DNA from: Corynebacterium tuberculostearicum
GTDB lineage: Bacteria > Actinomycetota > Actinomycetes > Mycobacteriales > Mycobacteriaceae
DNA length: 64,000 nucleotides
Assembly: GCF_030503735.1 (NCBI RefSeq)
Contig: NZ_CP073096.1
Span: 1,736,001-1,800,000, forward strand
Reading direction: 5' to 3'
In this document: positions 58,289 to 64,000 of the stretch, one piece after another
Position numbering within the stretch: the stretch's first letter is position 1
Layout: every line of letters begins with the position of its first letter
Position numbers and translations under genes: made by a program
The notes under the pieces: generated by a model
Told to the model about the DNA's origin: nothing
The model's database searches: none
What the model saw: only the letters and a program-made list of their open reading frames with translations

Positions 58289-60223
58289 CTACCAAATGGT
58301 GACGCGATCCTCCGGCGCAATATACATGGCAGAATCCTCTGCAACTTCAAAGGCCTCGTAGAACTCCGCAATATTGGCCGCAATGAGGTTGCAGCGGAAC
58401 TCCGCCGGCGAGTGCGGGTCAATGGCGAGGTACTGGGTGGCCATCTCTGGACGGATGGCGGTGCGCCAAACGCGGGCCCAGGCGAGGAAGAAGCGTTGTA
58501 GGCCGTTGTAGGTGTGCTCGGCCAGCTCTGGCTCGGCTCCATCTACCTCGAACTTCTCTTCCTTGCCCTGCAGGTCAATGCCCTTATCGGCGCAGTAGTT
58601 CTTGAAAGCCACCACAGCGATACCCAAACCGCCTAGGTCACCGATATTTTCACCCAGGGTGAAGCTGCCATTTACACCGGTGGATTCGATGCCGGCCTCC
58701 TTGAGCACCGTCGGTACCTGGCCATTGAACTGCTCTACCAACTTAGCGGTGAGCTTTTCAAAGGCGGCGCGGTCCTCATCGGACCACCAGGAATTCAGGT
58801 TGCCCTGGCCGTCAAACTGCGAGCCCTGATCATCAAAGCCATGGCCAATCTCGTGGCCGATGACGGCACCGATGGCGCCGAAGTTTTCTGCGGCACCGGC
58901 CTCTGGGTTATAGAACGGCGGGCGCAAGATTGCTGCCGGGAAGGTGATGTCATTGACCACTGGGTTATAAAAGGCGTTGACCGTCTGCGGGGTGGTCACC
59001 CACTCGTTACGGTCAGCTGGCTTGCCAATCTTGGCCAGCTCAAAATCATGGGAGAAGGCGGAGCCGGCGCGGGCATTAGCCAGCAGGTCCCCACCCTTAG
59101 CGGAGACCTCGAGGCCAGAGTAATCACGCCAGGAATCCGGGAAGCCAATCTTGGCCTTGAACTGGGAGAGCTTTTCTAGGGCGCGCTCGCGCGTGGCCGG
59201 TGTCATCCACTCCAGCTGGGAGATGCGCTCGCGGTAGGCGGCGATGAGGTAGCCCACCAGCTCATCCATCTCACGCTTGGAGGAGGCCGGGAAGTGCTTT
59301 TCCACGAATACTTGGCCAATCTCTTCGCCCACGAGGGACTCGGCTAGGCCCACGGCGCGCTTCCAGCGGTCGCGCTGCTCGGTGGCACCGGAGAGTTGGG
59401 TGCCGTAGAACTCGAAGTTCTTCGCGCCTACCTCCTCTGGCAGCATGGCCGCGCGGGAGCGCAGGATGTGCCAGGTGGCCCAGAGCTGCCAATCGGCCAT
59501 ACGCTCGGAGGTAAAGAGGCTCTCAAAGTGCTCGAGATAAGACGGCATCATATTGACCACGCGGTGCTCCGGCAGGTTGCCGCCAGAAAGCAAAGCACGG
59601 GTCATGGTGGGAAGCTCACTAAACTCGCAGGGGTTATAGGTCTTGACCGCATCGCGAGTGGAGACCACGTCCCAATGGCCGGCGGCCAATTCCTTCTCCA
59701 AGCCCACGATGCGCTGGGCCGCCACCTCGGCGCCCAAGCCAAAGAGACGGGACGGATCGAGGAATTCCAGCATCTCGGCCACATGCTTCTCATAGGCACT
59801 CAGCGTTTCCGCGTGGGCTTCCTCGCGGTAATAAGCCTCATCCGGCAGGCCCAAGCCGGATTGAATGACATAAGCAATGGCGTCCTCAGAACCAGAGTCC
59901 TTGGATACCCAGAAGGTCACCGGGGAACCCACGCCGGTGCGCTCGAGTTCACCCAGGCGGTGCGCTAATTCCTCTGGGTCGGCCGCACTCAGGCGGTCCA
60001 GATCCGCGTCCAATGGAGCCATGCCGGCCGCGTTGACTCCCTCGGTATCCATAAAGGAGGCATAGAGCTTGCCGGGGCGGCCGGTGTCCTTTTTCACGAT
60101 CTCATGGACGAGTTCTTCGGCTTCGTCGCGCAGCGCGTGGAAAGTGCCGTCCACGCCGCGATCATCGGGAATGACGTGGCTTTCTAGCCAGGGTCCATTG
60201 ACTAGTTGATAAAGATCTTTCAT
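58289..60223 (-). CDS. pepO: M13 family zinc metallopeptidase (PepO/neprilysin-like)
   Basis: The 644-residue enzyme has the M13 zinc motif HEIGHGFDDQGSQFD and the downstream glutamate and aspartate in GENIGDLGG. VNAFYNPVVNDITFPAAIL, the substrate-binding N-A-F/Y motif, is present. It has no signal peptide or membrane anchor, so it is the soluble bacterial form, possibly cytoplasmic. It cleaves small peptides. The start MKDLYQLVNGPWL was chosen because the frame upstream is antisense to the next gene's promoter region. It is followed by the hydrolase gene. Confidence 0.92.
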   Translation of the reverse strand: MKDLYQLVNGPWLESHVIPDDRGVDGTFHALRDEAEELVHEIVKKDTGRPGKLYASFMDTEGVNAAGMAPLDADLDRLSAADPEELAHRLGELERTGVGSPVTFWVSKDSGSEDAIAYVIQSGLGLPDEAYYREEAHAETLSAYEKHVAEMLEFLDPSRLFGLGAEVAAQRIVGLEKELAAGHWDVVSTRDAVKTYNPCEFSELPTMTRALLSGGNLPEHRVVNMMPSYLEHFESLFTSERMADWQLWATWHILRSRAAMLPEEVGAKNFEFYGTQLSGATEQRDRWKRAVGLAESLVGEEIGQVFVEKHFPASSKREMDELVGYLIAAYRERISQLEWMTPATRERALEKLSQFKAKIGFPDSWRDYSGLEVSAKGGDLLANARAGSAFSHDFELAKIGKPADRNEWVTTPQTVNAFYNPVVNDITFPAAILRPPFYNPEAGAAENFGAIGAVIGHEIGHGFDDQGSQFDGQGNLNSWWSDEDRAAFEKLTAKLVEQFNGQVPTVLKEAGIESTGVNGSFTLGENIGDLGGLGIAVVAFKNYCADKGIDLQGKEEKFEVDGAEPELAEHTYNGLQRFFLAWARVWRTAIRPEMATQYLAIDPHSPAEFRCNLIAANIAEFYEAFEVAEDSAMYIAPEDRVTIW

Positions 60224-60265
60224 GCCTGCCACTCTAGGGCAAAGCGGCAAGATAAGGTGTGAGCT

Positions 60266-60847
60266 ATGGAATTTTATCGCTTTCCTCCAGCGCATCCGCG
60301 GCGCCTTTTCTTAGCCGTCATTGCGTTCGTAGCGGTGGTTCTCGCCCTGCCCATGATCGTGCAAACGGCGCTAGGGGATTCTTCCGCGGACGTCGAGCAG
60401 GTTACCCTCGCAGAGCCTAGCCAGGACTGGGAGATTGACGTTCCCGATCTCTATTGCGAGCGCGATTATGAATCCCTCGCCAGCATCGGCTGGACCTGCG
60501 GCGATGTCAGCGTGCAAGCCACCCTTACCGAGGATGCCAAAGACGATGCCACCACTTTGCGCCGCATGGTTCGCGCCCTAGCCATGGCTCCCCTGCCGGC
60601 CGACGCCCCTACCTTCGATGACACGGATGGAGCACTCCTGCTTGCCGACGCCCCCTCCTCCACCGCCGCCCTCTCCCTCGACGGCACCGGCGAGGACGAA
60701 AACAAGGATTGGGTGGTCACCGTGACCGGCATGGGCGAGCAGGCCCGCACCACCGCTTCTCGCATTTGGCGCGCCTTCGGCCAAGAGGATCTACCCGCCG
60801 CGGCCGATTCAGAATTCGCTGACTTCTCCGGGGAGTTGATGTTCTAG
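60266..60847 (+). CDS. Membrane-anchored or secreted protein of unknown function
   Basis: The 193-residue protein has an N-terminal hydrophobic segment (RRLFLAVIAFVAVVLALPMIVQTA) that may be a signal anchor. A soluble extracytoplasmic domain follows with two cysteines (DLYCERD and GWTCGD), which could form a disulphide. Its stop is directly next to the start of the PrsW-type protease gene, so the two are coupled, and this protein could be a partner or substrate of that protease. It is divergent from pepO. No family is recognised. Confidence 0.65.
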   Translation: MEFYRFPPAHPRRLFLAVIAFVAVVLALPMIVQTALGDSSADVEQVTLAEPSQDWEIDVPDLYCERDYESLASIGWTCGDVSVQATLTEDAKDDATTLRRMVRALAMAPLPADAPTFDDTDGALLLADAPSSTAALSLDGTGEDENKDWVVTVTGMGEQARTTASRIWRAFGQEDLPAAADSEFADFSGELMF

Positions 60848-61699
60848 ATGTCCAAGCTCTTTCGCACCACGCTGTGGATCTTCTCCGGTGTTGGCCTCAT
60901 CGCGTTCTTGGTCCAGACACTGAGCACATTCTTAATCTCTCCCCTGATGGGCCTGCTCAGCCTGCTTATCGCCGCCGTGCTCGTGACGCTGATCTTTTAT
61001 CTACTGCAGCGCAGCCCCATGTGGGCCCGCCCAGCGCGCCTGTGGGCCACACTGGCTTTCCTTTGGGGCGGCGGGGTGGCCGTTGCCTTGGCGCTTATTA
61101 GCGCTGGGCCGGTCATGCAGCTCGCCATCGGCTCCGGCTGGGTCGAATCCATGATGTCGTGGAGCGGTGCCTACCCGGAGGAAATTTCTAAGGCCACCGG
61201 CGTCATCTTCGTGCTCATGTCCTTCCGCCAACTCAACCGCCCGTGGCATGGCTGGATGGTGGGCGCAGTGGTGGGCCTTGGTTTCGAAACCTGCGAAAAT
61301 ATCCTCTATGGCGCCATGGGCGCGACCATGCACCCCGATAGCGATACTCAGGGCCTTTTTGAAATGTGGGGGCTGCGTCTTATCGCTGGTCCTGGCCTGC
61401 ACGTGTTGCTTACCGCGATGGCTGGATGGGGAATCGGCTGGGCCTTGTATGCCGCTGCCAAGCCGCTGTGGTGGCGCCTCGGCGTTTTCCTCGCCTACCT
61501 AGCCGCCTCTTTCACGTTGCACTTTTGCTGGAATTACCTGCACGATTCCGAGGTGGCCGCCATCATCCAGGCCGTCGGCATAGCGCTTATCCTCTACCCG
61601 CTGAGCATTTGGCTTGTGCTGCGTGGCAATAAGCTCGCCAAGGCCGACGAGAGCTATAGCCACAGCACTGCCGAGGACGCCCTCGCCTTTGTGCACTAA
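60848..61699 (+). CDS. PrsW-type intramembrane metalloprotease
   Basis: This 283-residue protein has eight or so helices and the glutamate/histidine motifs of PrsW/Abi proteases: PEEISKATGVIF, GLGFETCENILYG, and LHFCWNYLHDS. In Bacillus, PrsW cleaves an anti-sigma factor; the target here is not known, though the upstream anchored protein is a candidate because the genes are coupled (TAGATG). The C-terminal tail is short and polar. A strong bidirectional hairpin follows. Confidence 0.88.
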   Translation: MSKLFRTTLWIFSGVGLIAFLVQTLSTFLISPLMGLLSLLIAAVLVTLIFYLLQRSPMWARPARLWATLAFLWGGGVAVALALISAGPVMQLAIGSGWVESMMSWSGAYPEEISKATGVIFVLMSFRQLNRPWHGWMVGAVVGLGFETCENILYGAMGATMHPDSDTQGLFEMWGLRLIAGPGLHVLLTAMAGWGIGWALYAAAKPLWWRLGVFLAYLAASFTLHFCWNYLHDSEVAAIIQAVGIALILYPLSIWLVLRGNKLAKADESYSHSTAEDALAFVH

Positions 61700-61719
61700 A
61701 GCCACCGACCACTTTGCAC

Positions 61720-61772
61720 AACAAGCACGTTTCGCCCTTTTCCCACCCCGTGAGAGACGAAACATGCTTGTT
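61720..61772. terminator. Bidirectional terminator between the PrsW and serine hydrolase genes
   Basis: Arms AACAAGCACGTTTCG and CGAAACATGCTTGTT (one mismatch) enclose a 23-base loop. T-rich tracts follow on the plus strand (TTTTGCATCTGTTTT), while the minus side is mixed. It lies in the gap between two convergent genes. Confidence 0.7.
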
Positions 61773-61798
61773 TTGCATCTGTTTTGGCTCCGCAAATC

Positions 61799-62659
61799 CT
61801 AGTTGCACACACGCATCGGCGTTACTTGCGCCAGCGCTTGATTAGCGCTCGCGCACGCCTGGCGCTCGTAGCTCGCTGCCGTGCGGGTGGCATCTCGGAT
61901 AGCCTGTCGCGCTGGGCCTTGTAGATGCAGATCGTGCTCGATACGAGCTCCAATGGCCTCGCTAGAACCGGCGGGGATCACGCCTGGGGCATTATGTACG
62001 GCACGGGTGACATCTGCGGTATGAGTGGCCGCATCACCGTAGGTATTGGCGGCGACGGTAAAACCAGAGGCGGTGGATACCGAGGCATGGATGCGGCGAT
62101 TATCGGACCAGCCAAACTTGGTACCGATAACGCCCGGAATCCGTGAGGTACCAAAATCTTGCCGATAGCCATCGGCAGCCACAGGGGCGGCGTTTGCCAT
62201 GCCGGTCATGATGGGTGCGGCAATGGGATCGTGCTGGATACGCGAGGTGAACCGCGCTACATCTTCAGTGGAGGTCGTGGTCGTCCCCCAATACCCGGTG
62301 TAATGCGTTTCGCGCAGACCGAACTCGTGGATAATGCTGGGGATGGCCTGCGGGTAGCGGCGGTCCAAGTCGGTAGCCACGTTGTCATCGCTTACACGAA
62401 TCATATGCTCCACGCGGGCTTTATCGGCCGGTGCACCATATTTTAGAACCCAATAGCCCAAGTAGAGCTTGCTCAAAGACAGTGCGGGGCGAGACTCGTG
62501 GGAATTAGCGGTGGACACCGTGGCCCCGGAATCATGCCGGACGGTGATTTGGGTGCGCGCGGGCACAGCGTTCGGATCGAGAGTGACAGCCTGGGCGGCG
62601 GGGATGGTAACGAGGGAGAGTGCGGTAACCAAGGAACCTACCGCCAGCTTTTTCATCAT
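61799..62659 (-). CDS. Secreted serine hydrolase of the beta-lactamase/DD-peptidase type
   Basis: A signal peptide (MKKLAVGSLVTALSLVTIPAAQA) is followed by a penicillin-binding-like fold. SLSK at residues 61-64 gives the S-x-x-K active site. VSDDN near 89-93 is in place of SxN, and TKFGW stands in the KTG position. It may cleave or bind cell-wall peptides or be a divergent lactamase. The KTG variant makes strong lactamase activity uncertain. It is convergent with the PrsW gene, beyond the shared terminator. Confidence 0.75.
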   Translation of the reverse strand: MMKKLAVGSLVTALSLVTIPAAQAVTLDPNAVPARTQITVRHDSGATVSTANSHESRPALSLSKLYLGYWVLKYGAPADKARVEHMIRVSDDNVATDLDRRYPQAIPSIIHEFGLRETHYTGYWGTTTTSTEDVARFTSRIQHDPIAAPIMTGMANAAPVAADGYRQDFGTSRIPGVIGTKFGWSDNRRIHASVSTASGFTVAANTYGDAATHTADVTRAVHNAPGVIPAGSSEAIGARIEHDLHLQGPARQAIRDATRTAASYERQACASANQALAQVTPMRVCN

Positions 62660-62686
62660 GAAAATATCCTAGCGTCACCGTGGGTA

Positions 62687-63004
62687 TTACGCACCGGCTT
62701 CCACGAGCAGCACTCCCCCGACGATGAACACCACGCCCAGAGATTTTAACCAAGTAAACGGCTCCTTGAACAGGAGATACGAGGCAATGGCGGTAAGCGC
62801 AACGCCAGTGGCAGCCCAGATGCCGTAGGCCACGCCGAGATCCATGCCGGCCTTGAGCACGAGCGCCAAGAAGCCGTAGGCAGAGACATAACACAGGGCG
62901 ACGAGCACCACCCAGAAGCGGCGCCCGGTCACTGCGGACATGCGCAGGCACAGCGTCCCGGAAACCTCGATGGCGGTGGCGAGGAAAAGAAGGAACCAGA
63001 TCAT
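62687..63004 (-). CDS. SMR family small multidrug efflux subunit
   Basis: The 105-residue protein has four helices and starts MIWFLLFLATAIEVSGTLCLRMS, with the essential Glu in helix 1 (AIEVSGTLCLR). The signature GLALVLKAGMDLGVAYGIWAATGVALTAI region fits SMR proteins. It is the second gene of a pair; the upstream SMR gene overlaps it by 4 bp. Paired SMR subunits usually assemble as a heterodimer that exports cationic compounds. Confidence 0.9.
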   Translation of the reverse strand: MIWFLLFLATAIEVSGTLCLRMSAVTGRRFWVVLVALCYVSAYGFLALVLKAGMDLGVAYGIWAATGVALTAIASYLLFKEPFTWLKSLGVVFIVGGVLLVEAGA

Positions 63005-63360
63005 TGCGGCGCGACCTCCACTGTGTGGTCTTGCTCCTCGTGCGGTTTAGCGCCCATTTCCACGCAGAATACGCCGGCCATAATGAGCGCGATTCCGGCG
63101 AGTTTTACTGCGCCGAGCGGCTCGCCAAATAGCGCGGCAGAAAGCAATGCGGTGGAAATTACCCCGCCGGATGCCCAGAGTCCATAAGCCACGCCCACGT
63201 TAACGCCTTCTTGCATTACGCGGTGCAGCAGCACAAAAGCAAGGATGAAGCAGAAGGCGGCCACGCCGTAGATCCAGACATGCTCTACGGCGAATTTCAG
63301 CGCGACGGTGCCCACGACTTCGCTGGCAATCGCGAGAAAGAGAATGACCCAGGCCCTCAC
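63001..63360 (-). CDS. SMR family small multidrug efflux subunit, partner
   Basis: The 119-residue protein has the helix-1 glutamate in MRAWVILFLAIASEVVGTVALKF and the motif EGVNVGVAYGLWASGGV. The C-terminal tail (EEQDHTVEVAPQ) is longer than in its partner. It overlaps the downstream SMR gene by 4 bp and the upstream alkyltransferase-like gene by 4 bp. Heterodimeric function with the other subunit is likely. The exported compound is not known. Confidence 0.9.
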   Translation of the reverse strand: MRAWVILFLAIASEVVGTVALKFAVEHVWIYGVAAFCFILAFVLLHRVMQEGVNVGVAYGLWASGGVISTALLSAALFGEPLGAVKLAGIALIMAGVFCVEMGAKPHEEQDHTVEVAPQ

Positions 63361-63668
63361 TCCATCAACTCCTGTAATTCGCGGGCGTCGATTCCGTGCT
63401 CGTGCATTTTAACGCGGCCGTTGGCATGCGCGATGGCCTCGCGATCCCAGAACTCTGCGGCGCGGGCGGGATCGTGGGAGGCGCCATCGGCGCGGACGAC
63501 GCGCCACCAGGCGGTATCGGCACCGCCGCCATAGCGCTTTAACACGGTGCCGACATTGCGCGCGCCGCAGCCGGCCACCTTGGCCACCTCACCATAAGAG
63601 GTCACGTTGCCGGGCGGAATCACGGCAACGACCGCCAATACACGTTTGACCAGTGGCGATTCACTCAT
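63357..63668 (-). CDS. Alkyltransferase-like protein (MGMT family without the acceptor cysteine)
   Basis: The 103-residue protein resembles the DNA-binding domain of O6-alkylguanine alkyltransferase: VIPPGNVTSYGEVAKVAG, ARNVGTVL (DNA-binding helix region). The PCHR acceptor motif is replaced by TAWWRVVRADG, so it cannot take the alkyl group. Such ATL proteins flag alkylated guanine for nucleotide excision repair. It overlaps the first SMR gene by 4 bp; the pairing may have no functional meaning. The VOC gene lies just upstream. Confidence 0.88.
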   Translation of the reverse strand: MSESPLVKRVLAVVAVIPPGNVTSYGEVAKVAGCGARNVGTVLKRYGGGADTAWWRVVRADGASHDPARAAEFWDREAIAHANGRVKMHEHGIDARELQELME

Positions 63669-63673
63669 CGCAA

Positions 63674-64000
63674 TTATTGCGGGTCGAGGCCCAGCACATC
63701 ATCCGACTCGGTCGGTTCCTCTTCGGGAGCGTCTTCGACCTCGGTGAGAGTGATGGTCGCACCGGTGGAATCGGCCAAAAGGCACATGCGGCCGAAAGGC
63801 GAATCCCACGGTTCGCGGATGACCTCGCCGCCTAGTTCCACGGCCTTCTTCGCAGCGGCGTCGATATCGCGCACGCCCAGGTAGGTCTGCCAGAAGCTCG
63901 GCACCTGCGGCGGGAATTGGCCTTCCGCGTTCCACAAACCGGCAAACGGCGCACCTTCTTCTTCCGCGGTGGCATAGATGAAGCCCTCATCCTCGGACTG
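63674..64000 (-). CDS. VOC (glyoxalase-fold) family protein, 5' end outside the window
   Basis: The visible C-terminal half reads FIYATAEEEGAPFAGLWNAEGQFPPQVPSFWQTYLGVRDIDAAAKKAVELGGEVIREPWDSPFGRMCLLADSTGATITLTEVED. This is the second half of a two-module VOC fold (strand, helix, strands) as in glyoxalase and bleomycin-resistance proteins. The N-terminal half runs off the right edge. The tail is acidic (EEEPTESDD). Enzyme activity cannot be assigned. It is transcribed towards the alkyltransferase-like gene, with only a few bases between. Confidence 0.75.
   Translation of the reverse strand, partial: QSEDEGFIYATAEEEGAPFAGLWNAEGQFPPQVPSFWQTYLGVRDIDAAAKKAVELGGEVIREPWDSPFGRMCLLADSTGATITLTEVEDAPEEEPTESDDVLGLDPQ

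Overview
The window is a chromosomal segment of a high-GC actinomycete, almost certainly a Corynebacterium. The evidence is a mycolata-type arabinogalactan locus (Wzm/Wzt galactan exporter, GlfT1, DprE1/DprE2, AftA and a single Emb protein), the MurT/GatD lipid II amidation pair, and the order murT-gatD ... recR-ybaB-dnaX-aspT that I recall from corynebacteria. I cannot name the species.

Layout. 1-5.3 kb: a surface-stalk-like protein, a degenerate DnaQ-fold protein, MurT and GatD. 5.3-12 kb: an HNH endonuclease behind an inverted pair of DnaA boxes, then a minus-strand block with recR, ybaB, dnaX, a small unknown gene, aspT and the SRP RNA. 12.2-17.2 kb: tRNA-Ser(GGA), an Na+/H+ antiporter and a queuosine cluster (gluQRS, a YhhQ-type transporter, tgt). 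17.2-24.8 kb: an MMPL transporter, tRNA-Ser(CGA), CsbD, tadA and its partner, tyrA, a secreted trypsin-like protease and membrane proteins. 24.8-34.8 kb: two identical 1,433-bp IS copies flank CobW, a DASS transporter, MgtE, a DUF202 pair and a Nudix hydrolase. 34.9-39.7 kb: an aromatic aminotransferase and a molybdenum cofactor cluster (moaD, moeA, mog, moaE, moeB). 39.8-41.3 kb: an AT-rich orphan HsdR-N-like gene beside tRNA-Ser(TGA). 41.4-57.3 kb: a quinone oxidoreductase, a class V aminotransferase-like protein, then the cell-wall galactan/arabinan genes. 57.3-64 kb: hydrolases, an M13 peptidase, a PrsW protease, an SMR efflux pair, an alkyltransferase-like protein and a VOC protein cut by the window edge.

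The most striking signals are these. (1) Both IS copies sit at the same base of a tRNA T-arm, in the same orientation. Each has a 15-17 bp target duplication that rebuilds the tRNA 3' end, and each carries its own terminator pointing the right way to end the tRNA transcript. (2) The 11-mer CGTCGGCAAGC occurs 11 times on the two strands, far above chance, and is always followed by a purine. (3) The Tgt enzyme lacks all three zinc-ligand cysteines and has an altered substrate pocket. Several other proteins have lost hallmark residues: the DnaQ-fold protein, the MurT zinc ribbon and the class V aminotransferase lysine. All identifications come from reading the sequence; no database search was run.
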